A stretch of DNA of 64,000 bases from Lycium barbarum. Its lineage: Eukaryota > Streptophyta > Magnoliopsida > Solanales > Solanaceae. The stretch is from NCBI RefSeq assembly GCF_019175385.1, contig NC_083345.1:126049657-126113656 (forward strand), read 5' to 3'. The notes beneath the pieces are model-generated. The model did not search any database and was not told the DNA's origin. It saw only the letters and a program-made list of their open reading frames with translations. Position 1 is the first letter of the stretch. The number at the start of each line of letters is the position of its first letter. Made by a program: the position numbers and the translations under genes. This document shows, one piece after another, positions 20,089 to 32,070 of the stretch.

Positions 20089-23000
20089 TGTAACGACCCG
20101 TTTGGTTGTTATTGTGTTTTTTACCCTTTTTACCCTAGCTTGTTAGAGCGTGTTTGACTCGTGGAATGGATAGCACAGTTCCCGAGGTGATAGGGATTGG
20201 TTTGAGGAGTTTATAAGCTCTTAAGTTGAATAAGCGGAAAAGTGTTGACCAATAGTTGACTTTTGGGTAGTTGTGTTCTTTTGTGAGTTTCGTTGGTTCC
20301 ATTAGATCCGGATGGTTGATTATGACGTGTTAGGGTGTAGTTTGTTCGGTTCCCGAGGCACTAGGGGGTGTTTGGGGCTATTGGATGGAAACCTTGTTTT
20401 GGGCGTTCCGGGTTGATCGGGTCAAGATTACCTCTTTTGGGAATTTTGGGTGCGCGGGTGAGTTTGTTGCATGTTTTTACATATGGTTGTATGTCCAGTT
20501 GTATCCGCGAGGTCTCGAATGGATGTCGGGACTTTTGATTGAAACGTGGTGAAGACCAGATTTTCTGATGTCTCGCCTCTGCGAGAGTGTTTCTGCCTCT
20601 ATCGGTCCGGCCAAGCGGGACTTGGTTCGCAGACACGATTGTTGTGTCATTTAATGAGGTCGGCCTCAGTAGACTGTTATCCACCGAGGCAGGATGACAT
20701 AAGCGGAACTGTATCCGCAGGAACGAAGATTGCTGAACCAGTAAGCTTTTTATTTCCTATTTCGAATCTCCATTCAAAAATTTGAAACCTTAAAGAGTTT
20801 TGGAGGCAATTTGAGGAGCTTTAGAGTTGAATCATCTTCGAGTAAATTCCCCTGACCTTGACTTATGTTTGTTTACTTTTTAAGTTAGAATCTATGATGA
20901 AATTAATGAGATTAGTTAGGGAAGATAGGTTTACAAACCCAATGTTAATGTTTGAATCTTAAGTTATGAATATGGGTTTATTTGGTGAATCTTGTTTTTC
21001 TAAACATGGGACCTGGTGAATTAGTAGATTATGGGAAGCTTGAATTTCTATTATGTTTAAGAAATTGATTAAAGGAAGCTAGGGTTTTATCCTAAATTGG
21101 GGTTTTTCGATCTAATGTTGAAATTGATCATTAATTGAGTTTATTTAGCAATTGGGGAATTGTACTGAGCTTCTTGAACGTTGGGTTACTGTTTTTAATT
21201 TTGAAATCCCCATCTTACCCTTATGGGCCCGATTTCCTCTTTTGAAGTCTAATTTTCGATTCGAATAAGCCTATAGAAATATGGGTATCATTAGTCTCCT
21301 TTTCTAACTTAGATTATGATATTCACTAGACTTTGATTATTCGAAAGCTCCTCGAAAGGGCAAAGCTCACGTTTGATTGTTCGTGGTCCCAGCTTCGCAT
21401 TGAGGTAGGAACTTTAGTTAGACTTTGATTAGTGAAATGTATCTATGCATAGAATTGACGGGAGAAAGCATGATTAGGCCTCCAGACATGATGTTGGGAT
21501 GAATATACATTTAGGTTGGTATGACTTCTGATTATGTGGGCTCGTCGCTGTTATTTTATGCATTGTGACATATAGTGTGCTTGTTTATGTGGTTGGAGTG
21601 ATGTGATGTGATAGATTCACTATGATGATTGAAAGTTGATGTTGATTCCATTTCCATGGTTGTTGTGATTTATGCAAGACTTGATATAGCGCTTCTGGTG
21701 CTTTATGATTTCCATAGCATATTCATTGGCACTGATCTAATTGATTTCTCATTTTTGCATTCATACATTCATGCATGATGGAAATGTAGTGGAAAATAGT
21801 TTGATGAAAGAATCGTGAAACAATTGATGGAAAAAGGTTATGGAAATGTTTGAAAAGAGAGTGAAAGATGATACTCACCTCTAGGCTTTGTGCGGAGTGG
21901 CTGATTTGTGAAAGTCACCTCTGGGATTTGTGTGGAGTGGCTAGTATTGTGAAAATCATCTTTGGGATTTGTGCGGAGTGACTGGTACATGGACGTCATG
22001 GATCCCCTGCAGGTCAATGACTGCCAAGACGTCGATATTTCGTCCGGAACATGTATGTACAGATTGAGATATTAGCCATTGCATTGCATGACGTCCATTT
22101 CATTGCATTGAATACATCATTATCACATTTTACATAGATTGACTGGATTTGTTAGTTGTATTTGTGAATGTGGTTACTATAAGGTAATATTGGAAACTTG
22201 GCAGACTTGTGTTCAGGTGCTTCACCTTAGGCGATGATTCAGTTATTTGATATTATGTGACTTGAGTGGTTATTATGTGCCTATCTGTTTGTTTTGTTGA
22301 TTTTGTGCCTTATATGCGTAAACTAATCTTAGTCGGCCTATGATGCTTGCCAATACTTGTTATTTGTACTGATGCTACCTTGCTCGATTCTTTTCTGAGT
22401 GCAAAGTTTGTTACAGATTCCACATCAGGCCCTCGTGTGTGAGTTTCATGATGCAGTTAGTAGGAGTTTTCAGGATTAGCCATGTTCCGATCCGCTACCC
22501 GAAAAACTCTTCTATCATGATATATGTCCTTGTATTCAAGACAAAATTGTTCAGACTTGTTGTATTTCTACTATTCAGACTTATGCGCTTACTTAGTAGC
22601 TCTTGTACTGCGTCTTGACCAGATTCCTTGAGTAGTATTTGTATTTCCGCACTTATATACTTTAATAATCTTGTGAAGCCCGTGCTGAGTTCGGGCCCAA
22701 GATCTAGGCAGATAATTCCACAATAGTTTAAATTAGAAAAGAGATAATTTAATGTATGGTAAGCAAATATAGTTGGATGTACTTAAAATACTTTTTTTAA
22801 AAAAAAAAAATTGGCTGTAAGAGTTTGACCATTTAGTTTTGTTTTTCTTCACAATTGTTCCGAAAATATTCTACTCGCTCCGTTTCTATTTAAGTGTCTT
22901 AGTTTGACTGTGCACGAGGTTTAAAAAATAAAAACTTTTGAATTTTGTTATCTTAAACTTGACACGTAGAATTTTGGAATTGAAAAACTTATTTAAATAT

Positions 23001-24103
23001 AGAAAGATGCATTCTTTTTTGGACAACCCACAAAAAAAAACACTTAAATTAGGACGAAGGGTATATTATTTCAGCTAAGATTTCGATATATAGAATAATC
23101 CTTATATTTCTCATCACAGATTCTTGCTTTATTTTCTTAAAAAGATCTCATATCGCCGTAAAATTCGATGTTTATCTAAACCAAAATGATTAAAGAGTTA
23201 GAAAAGATAAATAACAAAATTAAACTACAAAAGTTACCAAATTGTTAAAAAGTATTAAAAATAAATGCAAAGATGGGATTAAGGAGCTGCCCACTTAGGA
23301 GGTACAGTTACATCCCTTTCCGTTTTATTCTCCTCCACCCCTAACTTAATTAAGCAAATTGAATGAAATGTAAAGTTCTTTTTCTTTTATTTTCAGAGAT
23401 CTTGATATAATAATTCTTAAAAAGTTTGATACCGTAATATGCTTCAGTGCAAAATCAAAAAAAAAAAAAGTTTCTAGAAGGACTTGTGGTTTACATATGC
23501 GCGATTAGTAACAACCATGTTTTATGAACTATCCGGTTCAAGAAAAAAGTATGAAACTATACATTCTGCATTTTTTCTTTTGTTGAGGAATTAGTGAACT
23601 TACTTATAAATAAGACAAAATTTAAAATTTAAGAAATTGATACTTTATACTGATGTTAGTATATCTTAATTCAAATTAAATCATATATATCTAAAATATG
23701 AAAAGTAACTATTTTTCTTAATTTAAACTTTTTTTTTTCTTTCAAAAAATGCATGTGAGAAAATAACATTTCCCCCCTTTTTTTCTTGAAGTCTAAGTGG
23801 AATATTAATTTGTAAACTTTTCGTCAATAATAATATTATAACTCTGCTATTAGTCTCGATAAAGTTAGGATCAACTAAATTTAAATAATTAAATCATGTC
23901 TCAATACAACAACGTACCTAAAAAATTTATTTGTTCTCGCTTTCATTTTTCTAAAGGATCGATTTTGATTTTTTTTCCAATTATACAAAATTATGTTAAA
24001 ATATCCTACCTAAATTTATATTTTCAAAATAAAAGATTAGATCAAGAGAAATTTAATTATAATCTTAGAATTTATAAAGTGAAAATATCATTTAAAGACT
24101 TCT
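20089..24103 (+). mobile_element. long LTR, unit 2, right end deleted
   Basis: It starts with TGTAACGACCCG after GCTGG, like the unit 3 copy, and is collinear with it to about 24100. There a deletion removes the rest of the LTR, the right target-site copy and flanking DNA. The join reads GACTTCTCATATT. Confidence 0.7.
22872..23063. mobile_element. Stowaway-like MITE nested in the unit 2 LTR
   Basis: Orthologous to the element at 9090-9289, with the same CTCGCTCCGTTTC and GGACGAAGGGTA ends and small internal deletions. Confidence 0.7.
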
Positions 24104-25076
24104 CATATTTTTCCTTCGACCCCTCACCGTGCTCCAATTTGAGGGTTATTTTTAAATCATAGACAGAAAATTGAGGGGTAAATTAAACTTTTTTTAAAGA
24201 ATTTGGACCCACCTAGCTAGCGTCTATTTCATTCTAGAGCAAATACGAGATTATTTGTTAACAATAAGATTATGAATGAGCAAAAAAATATAAGAAATCG
24301 AACAATACCGAATAGTACAAGTCCAAATTAGTTCCACGATCTCTTTCATTTACTCATTCTTCGGTACTAAAATAGGTATAGGCAAATGTACAGAGAAAGC
24401 AGTGGGTAGGTGCACCCCTTGCCTCCGACTAACCCAATCATTTAGGGAAATATTTTTAGAATACATTTATGTTAAGTTCAAATTCAGCATTGCAAAGAGT
24501 TTTGTATGTAATAATACTGGCCCTGATTTAAAATTTCGAATTCACCTTATGCATAGGGAGCGACCCATTTAACCCCCAATGTGTAATGAATGTTATTAGA
24601 AATAATTATAGCAGAACAATTCCCAGTGTAACTAGAAAATAACCAAGTTCATTGAATAATTTTGACGCACTATGATAAAAAAAAAAAAAAAAAAAAAGGA
24701 GCAGCCCACATGAACCATATGCTTTTAACAGTTAAATTCGATTTTTTCTCTATTTGTTCCCTTACATGATACACGACCATCTAGATGGCTGATTGCGACT
24801 GATTCTTATACTTTGCTTAATTAGTAGTATTAATTAATAGGTTAATGAACGGGCTAGAATTAATCTAGCCAAGACCGAAAAATGATCTTGGATAAAAGCC
24901 ACCCGTACTACCTTCAATATTTTATTTAGTTATATAGTTTAATCGACCAGACTTTTTCTTTTTATATGGATCTGTCGGTGTCTCTGACTAGATTTTCAGA
25001 TATACTTTAACTTTAATAAATCCTTTTTTAAAAATAAATTTCTAAAGGCAATTAGTAGACTAAATTGCACACATGA

Positions 25077-25202
25077 CAAATGAGGGATGGCTCAGTGGTT
25101 AAGCACCTCCACCCACGACCGGTAGGTCCTCGGTTCGAGTCACACTGGAGGGGAAGTGTGGAAACACTATAAATCCTCCTAAAAATGGGAGGGGAAAAAA
25201 AA
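25077..25202 (+). mobile_element. tRNA-derived SINE, only in unit 2
   Basis: The 5' part has a Pol III A box (TGGCTCAGTGGTTAAGC, about 25087) and a B box (GGTTCGAGTC, 25132-25141), and the 3' end is A-rich. It is flanked by a perfect 15-bp direct repeat, AAATTGCACACATGA (25062-25076 and 25203-25217). Unit 3 has a single copy of this word at the same place (about 39463), which is the empty site. Length 126 bp. This is target-primed retroposition after the units separated. Confidence 0.93.
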
Positions 25203-25484
25203 AAATTGCACACATGAATGTTACATTTCCACAGTGTGGTTACACGTGTCGTAACGTACATAGATTTTTATTTTGTGATTGTGGTTAATTAATATGAATT
25301 CTAACATTATTAAATTCCTTAACAATAATAGTTTATATGATTTCTTATAGATACTATGTGTGACTAAGTTTCAATCGAATTCCCAAGAGAGTGATCTTTT
25401 TAAAACCCTCAAATTTCTGAACATAGAAATAAATAACAGCTTCTATCGATCTATATATGCTGATGGTTTACGTTCTATTAGTGA

Positions 25485-25840
25485 GACAGCTAAAAAAGAG
25501 GTAAAGTAGAGAATCTTTTTTTTTTTTCTAAAAAGTTACTAGAAGCTTCTACTAATGTATTTGAAAAAGATATACTTTGTTACAGTATTCTAACCGACAT
25601 TACTCAATATTGGTGAGAACGAGACAGAGAATGTGCAAAATTCAACGAATTATATACACGACAGCTAAAAAATGGGAAAGTAGAGAATCTTTTTTTTTTT
25701 TTTTAATAAAGTTACTAGAAGCTTATACTGATGTAAATGTTTGAAAAAGATATACTTTGTTACAGTATTCTAACGGGCATTACTCAATATTGGTGAGAAC
25801 GAGACAGAGAATGTGCAAAATTCAACGAATTATATACACA
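25485..25840 (+). repeat. two-copy tandem repeat, period about 175 bp, unit 2
   Basis: Two copies start GACAGCTAAAAAA (25485 and 25660) and end ATTATATACAC. Each contains a T run of 11-15 and AAAAGATATACTTTGTTACAG. The repeat is shared with unit 3 but absent from unit 1, where a deletion removes the region. Confidence 0.85.
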
Positions 25841-27483
25841 CAGTGGGCAAGCAAAGAAAGTGAGTTGGCAAATGATAACGCGAACAATGATAATTAAATT
25901 GTTTGACCATCTCATCTAATAGTAAAATTATTGATATTGTTTTTGAGACATATTAAAAAGGAAGAAGCGTGTTATATAAATTGGGATAGAAAAAGTACTT
26001 TATTTTATTTAATCATATTTCTTTAACATATTCTCTCACGTTCGGATTTGATTTTTTTAATGAGTCAAACACGTGAAAATTCTTTATTGTATTAACTAAC
26101 GGAGTTGCAGATATTCAAAATTATCATGATGATCTTATTAGATTTGGGGCTAAGGTGGTGCATCACATCCTCAATTGTTCACTTGTTAATTAAGACAACA
26201 TATTCCTGAGTTAGAAAATGGAAGTTGTCCCAATGCAACTTAATTAGAAATGAGTAATGTTACACGTTATTAATTTCAGGATTGGTATTCTAATTTCCTG
26301 CTCTATTCGTCATGCAAAATTAAGGATTGGTGATGACTGAAGAGTTAATGAGAATTAACTAGTTGAACGAAACACAGGCAAAATCGACAAGAATCCTATG
26401 ATAGATTGAGTAGACTAAAAAATAATTAATTAATTCCGTACTAAAAGAGAGTCTTCTCCAGCACGCCCTTAGAAAGATAAAAGGCTTAATTAAGTATCAT
26501 CATGTTGCTAATCTCTAAATTAGAAAATATTGTAATCAAATAGTTACTTGTAATGACTAACCGTGTTTAAGCAAGTGAAAATGCATCCATTAGATGACTA
26601 TAGTGCCTAAAACACTAATTAAATTTGGACGGAGCAATTCGAGGAAAGAGAAAAAGAGATTTGAATGGTCAAGTATTTCTATAAAGTACTTTATATGTAG
26701 ACTTTAAGTTTTATAAGTAAATAATTTATTATTCAATCAGATTATCAAAAAGATATCTACAAGTAAGCCTATTTTATAATATAAAATTTCAAATTTTAAA
26801 AATTAGATATGTTGCTCAAACTCTTATACATTATATAAACTTAGATAACTAGAAAACGTTTGAATAGTGTCTTACACCTTAAAAATTGGGCGAATATCTT
26901 GAATCCAATAACTTTACTGTTATAAGCTCATGTTTGACTAAGTCAAGGCACGTGCATGTATAAACAAATACCCCTTTTCTTTTGGAGAGTACTCTCCACC
27001 ATATATGTGTGAAATCAATTATTCCTCGTTTGGCTCTGTTAGTACGGGTCAATAGTTCAAAACTTTTATTACTTTGAGGAGGTGGGAATGTCCAGCTCTA
27101 TTTTTGTTGTTTGAGGAGATTCAGTTTTATGTTGCCCTCCTTATTAGTGTATTCACTTTCTGGATATTTATTTCCAGAATAGGGGTCGATGTCAAATTCT
27201 CCACACGTAGGTGGATTGAATAAAAAAAAAAAAAAGTTCACCACCTTTTTTTTCCCATCTTCCATTTGATGTGACTTTATCATTGAGAAAACATAAACCT
27301 TTTTTTGATATTTGACATTTTTTGTTTTACCTTATTAGATGATAGTATATTTTTATAATCATAGAATATTATTAGCATGATTAAAATTATAAGTTTGAAG
27401 AATACTTTTGGTGTTTGTCAAAATATTCTTTTATCTTTTAAACTTCGTGCTCAATTAAATATTACCATATACTCCATCTGCTG

Positions 27484-27514
27484 CCCCCCCACCCCCCCGC
27501 CCCCCCCCTCTCCC
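27484..27514. promoter_or_regulatory. C-rich tract upstream of bHLH copy 2
   Basis: Runs of 7, 7 and 9 C are separated by single A or G bases, about 435-465 bp upstream of the exon 1 ATG. The tract is shared in position, but not in exact sequence, with units 1 and 3. Confidence 0.6.
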
Positions 27515-27764
27515 GGTTTATGTGAGGCGTTTGATTGGACGATATTTTAAGGAAAAATGACCTTTTTTATTTTTATTTTTAAAACTTGAGGTTTAGAACA
27601 GGTCACAAATATTTGTGTGATTATAAATAATCTAATTAAGTAAAAAGTAAAAAGTTTAAAGTTAAAAAGATATAACTCTTTTAAGGACTAAGTAAAAAAA
27701 TATCACACGAAACAATAGAATATTAACTTGGAAAGGAAACGGGGGAAAAAAAGAGTCCAAAAAC

Positions 27765-27947
27765 CACGTGAAATGCACGAACGCATTGATACGAAAGGAA
27801 TATGTACAGCTCTATAAAAAAGCCCTGTACGGCTCTACATCAGCTAATATAAAATAGCCAAAACTCTCTGCGAGTATTAAGGCTCAACACTAATCTCTCT
27901 CTTCATCAAATAGTACTACTAAAATAAATTAGTAGTAGTAGCTGAAA
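27765..27947 (+). promoter_or_regulatory. promoter/5' leader of bHLH copy 2, with G-box
   Basis: A CACGTG G-box lies at 27765-27770. TGTACAGCTCTATAAAAAAG (27803) and TGTACGGCTCTACATCAGCT (27826) are two adjacent forms of a TATA-bearing segment. The first is shortened, compared with two full copies in unit 3. The promoter thus looks intact although the coding exon is broken. Confidence 0.5.
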
Positions 27948-29445
27948 ATGGAAAATATATTTTCTACTTCATCAACTACTTCACAGCCAAACACACTTCA
28001 AAAACTCCTTCAATATATAATCCATAGTCGTCAAGAATGGTGGGTTTATTCCATCTTCTTTTCAATTTGTGATATAGTTTAAATCGAAATGAAATTTAAG
28101 AAAGAAATTAAGTTTTTTGAAGCTTGTAACATTAAACATAACATATGTGCAGTTATAAAAGTTGAGAACTTGTTCAGCTTATTAGGTCTCTATTTGGAAC
28201 ATATAATAACATGAATACGACAACTCATCTACCCATGAACCAAGTATAAATTTGGAGCCTTAATTTGGTTTACGTTGAGTGGTGTGACTATTCATTCATC
28301 TGACAGTGTCCAAACATATGCCTCTTCAGTCCAAACATATGCCTCTTCAGTGAGTCTGATTCTTAAAATACACAATTTCTTCTAAAGGCTTAATTTGTCA
28401 AAGAAAATATACTTCTAGTTAATTATATTGCGGCTCACTGGCTCAACATGTCTTTTCATGTGTTCACCTGATTCTTTTTCATGGCTAAACATGTAGAAAT
28501 AATTTTTTTGTTTTTGTTTCCATTCTTTTTGGGTGGCAGTGAGGTTAGAGAAAAGATCTCTTATCGGCTCTGATACCATGTTAAATTATGCAATCATAGT
28601 TTCATCTAAAAATTCAAACTGTTAGATAGGGCTTAATTTTAATTATTTAATTACATTATGACTCAGCAGTAACATCGGGAGATCATCAGAAGGTTGGAAA
28701 ATGTGGATCACCTTGCCAAGAAGCAGATGTTATAAAGCAAGAAATGGTTATAGGAAACCTAATATCAGATTCAGGCAATTCCGATTTTGAGAGCGAGTCC
28801 TCACCTATCAATAATGTTGTCAATCGGTCACGAAAGCGGGGAAAGAAAGGCGATTCAAGCAGTACAATAATAACAAGTCGAGAAACAACGATGGAAATTC
28901 ACGTGGAGGCCGAGAGAAAAAGAAGGGAAAAATTGAACCATCGATTCTATGCTCTACGAAGCGTTGTTCCGTATGTGTCCAAAATGGACAAAGCTTCATT
29001 ACTAGCAGACGCAGTTACTTATATCAATGAGCTCAAATCTAAAATCGAAGATCTAGAATCCAAATTAATCGATCCCCAGAAAAAACCTATAATTATGGAG
29101 CAACATGATTCTTATAGTGAGTCTTCTGTTGTAACTGATCGAGCTAACAATAATAAGTCATTATTTTCGAGCAGCATTAACGGGGCACAAAATGGGATGG
29201 AAATTGAGGTGAAAATTATAGGATCGGAAGCCATGATTAGGGTTCAGTCTTTGAATGTGAATCATCCGTGTGCGAGATTGATGAACGTGATGAAAGAGCT
29301 GGAGTTTCAGATTTACCATGCAAGTGTTTCCAGTGTTAAAGACTTGATGCTTCAAGATATCGTGATTAGGGTTCCTAATGAGTTATCAAATGAAGAAGCC
29401 CCAAAATCCACTATAGTGACAATATTAAGTGTTGCTGAGAATTAG
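27948..29445 (+). pseudogene. bHLH14/MYC-like copy 2, N-terminal exon deleted, bHLH-ACT frame intact
   Basis: Exon 1 starts normally at 27948, but after [11 protein letters not shown] it jumps into intron sequence and stops at 28080-28082 (44 codons). Compared with copy 3, 553 bp (42285-42837) are missing, including nearly all of the bHLH-MYC N-terminal domain and the splice donor. The two sides share TCTTCT, so short-homology repair is likely. Exon 2 (from 28670, in frame from the Met at 28744) is intact to 29445. It has [13 protein letters not shown] with the His-Glu-Arg set, helix 2, and the ACT-like domain, 233 residues. By eye it differs from copy 3 at 9 positions and from copy 1 at 13, with no frameshift or stop. 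It could be a plain pseudogene, or it could make a short factor without activation and JAZ-binding parts from an internal start or a new splice. Confidence 0.85.
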
Positions 29446-30657
29446 TACTAAGCATATATTACTGCATGCTGGCTTGCTATCTATAGTATACATATGATTA
29501 TCCGTGTAGTTCAGGGACTCGTGTTATATATATAAAATTGCAAGACATACGCCCCGTGGCATGCCTCATTGATCAGGAAATCTATTTATCTTTTTCTCTC
29601 TTTCTTTGCCCTTTTTCATTTTTAACTATAAAATTGCAGGACTTCGAACAATTTATTTGACTAGGCATGAAATTTAAGAAATAAATAAAAACTTTCGAAA
29701 CTTGTGGTCTAAACTAGTCATATATTTCTGTGGTTGTAAATAATTTCATTAAGAGTAAAAGGAAATTATTTCTAAATATAAAAATATATATTAAAATTGA
29801 AATTGTATCAGATAAATTGGGACAGAGAGTAATACAATATTATATCAAAAGCAAAAGCCCCCTACAGAGAATAGATACCTCACAGCTAATGTAGTGAAGT
29901 AAACACAACAAATAAGACCTGATAATACATAAATACCTCTGGTACTAAATTATCCTCTTTGTAATTTTTTTTAACTACACACCTTAATTTTGGGAGGCTC
30001 TATATATTTGTTCGGAGTGATATTAATTGGAGACAAGTACGGGGAAGAAGTAAACTTCATGATATGTTTACCATTTAAAAGTCTTTCTCTTTGAAAGACC
30101 GCATAATAATAATTGTTCATTTTTCTTTTTCATTATTATTGGTGAATGCGGACTAGAAAGCTGCGACATTATTTGCATAAATTTCAATGATAGCTTGGGG
30201 AGACACGTATCTATATAGCAAATGTTGACTGGTAGAAAATTATGCCACGAATAACCGTCAAAAGTAATTTTTTTTTTGTTTGTTTGTTTGGGAAAACCAT
30301 ATGAAAGCTAGATATAAGTAAAAGATGCAAAACAATTTCTCGTGCTTAAAGTTCAACCTAATTTGTTTTCGGCTGTGTATATATATACACACACACATTA
30401 TTAGTTCTGCAAATTATTCCTCTAGTATTGTCAAAATTTGTAGTTCTACGAATAATAGATTGGCCATTTTGTTGATTATATTGCTGAGTTTAGCAGCACG
30501 ATCAAACCCATAATAGAGAGGCCCTGGAAAAGATAGTAGAGAGGTCGGGCCACCTGCAAAGCCCATAACAAAAAATGAGGTCCGATTGGTGCCCATAAGA
30601 TAGCAAATGGCTGATTTACACGAACATCCTTTTTAGGCCCACATTTTAATTGGGTCA

Positions 30658-31190
30658 TTCGCACAAAAGTCCTTATTCGGGGATGGTCTTTAATTTTTGT
30701 CTCTCAAATTGTTGGTCTTTAATTTTTGTCGTTCGGTACTTTAAGTGACCGAAAATACCACTGAGATTCTGGGTTCGAATCCCAGCAAAGTATATAAAAA
30801 AAAAATCGCAAGGCAGAATTTCATAGCAAAATTAGGTCTATTCGAGCAAGACCTAACTTATGTAGAATCACAGCAGAGTAAAAAAAGGAAACAATTCGTA
30901 AGGCGTAGTTTCTATATAGAAGTCATGCCTTGTCTGGCATAACTTTTGCCTTAACGTAGAACTACAGAAGTTATGCTTTATACGACCTAACTTGGAACTG
31001 CTGCATTTTTGCGAAACCTAGCCTTGCGAAAATGTTTTTTTTTTTTTACTAAGCCGGAATTCTAACCCAAATCTTCGAGGTATTTTAGACCACTTTTTAG
31101 GCGAAGGGAAAAAATTAAAGACCAGCAATTTGAGGGGCAAAAATTAAAGACCAGCGCATTTGAAGAGAAATCCGTGCAAAAAAAAATGAT
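30658..31190. repeat. fold-back (TIR) repeat downstream of bHLH copy 2
   Basis: Orthologue of 18703-19200 with the same inverted ends. It has an extra GACCAGC-containing stretch at about 31116-31156, caused by a short local duplication of the AAAATTAAAGACCAGC arm. Confidence 0.5.
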
Positions 31191-32070
31191 TTAAATTTGT
31201 CCCTATTTTAAAAAGTTGTGCAAATTTAACCTTTGGAAAATTACTCGTTCAAATAACATCAAACCTGAGTATAATGTTTGCATTTATATCTCAAAACTTA
31301 CAGACAAAACTTTAGACTGCTGTCGGAGGCGGAACCATGATTTTAATTTTATGGGTTCTGAATTTTAGAAAAATAATTTTCAAGTGCTAATAATTGAGTT
31401 CTAAGTTTCGTATTATACATAAATTTTTAAACACAAATACACTTTTTGGAGCGAAAGCTACTAGGTTCGGCTGATCTCGTATTCAGATTTCTGAAACTGT
31501 CCTGATTGTCGCCTAACATTTGCAATATGTACAAAAATTAAACTGTCGCCTAACGTCTACTCAGAAAACTTTTACTTTGCTCAAAAGCGGTCATAAGACC
31601 ATGATCTAAAAGTTCCATAAGTTACAAAAGATGTAAAAAGAGGTTCATTTACTAAACAGTTGTCCAAAAAAGGATAATTGGTGAAATTTTCTTAATTTAA
31701 ACAGTCACCATTTGAGAAAGCGAAAATCATTAGAAAGGCCATAACTTTCTTAAGAAGAGGCATAACTTCAGTGTAAATTGTTTATAAGTTCTGCCCATAC
31801 ATTATTACCAAGTTATGATGGTTACTGGTTAGACACAATTTTGCTGTTCAAATACCCGAAAACTTCATCAATTTTTGTAAATCTCTCTAAGATGAAGTAT
31901 CTAATCATAGCACACAAGATGGAAAATACCTCATAACTTAACTAAAAGTTGTTGGTTAAATAATTTGTTCTTAATTTTTATACTGACAATATAAAAAACT
32001 TTTATAATACTTAGATCATTAAAAAAGAAAAAGAAAAAGAAATTATATGTGTTATGTATATTAAAGCTGG

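Larger units (their letters stand above)
19747..31731 (+). repeat. tandem segmental duplication, unit 2
   Basis: Same order as unit 1. It shares with unit 3 several segments absent from unit 1, for example 26606-27050 and 25020-25840, and shares with unit 1 the 2.2-kb region downstream of the bHLH gene (29446-31731). Private changes are a deletion at about 24104 (1.78 kb compared with unit 1), a 553-bp deletion in the bHLH gene at about 28059, and a SINE at 25077-25202. Confidence 0.92.

Noticed and set aside
20546..20785. Open frame in the unit 2 LTR (similar frame at 32530-32769)
   Set aside because: It lies inside a non-coding LTR and shows no protein-family features; the same DNA is deleted in unit 1. 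Its conservation between units 2 and 3 is explained by recent duplication.
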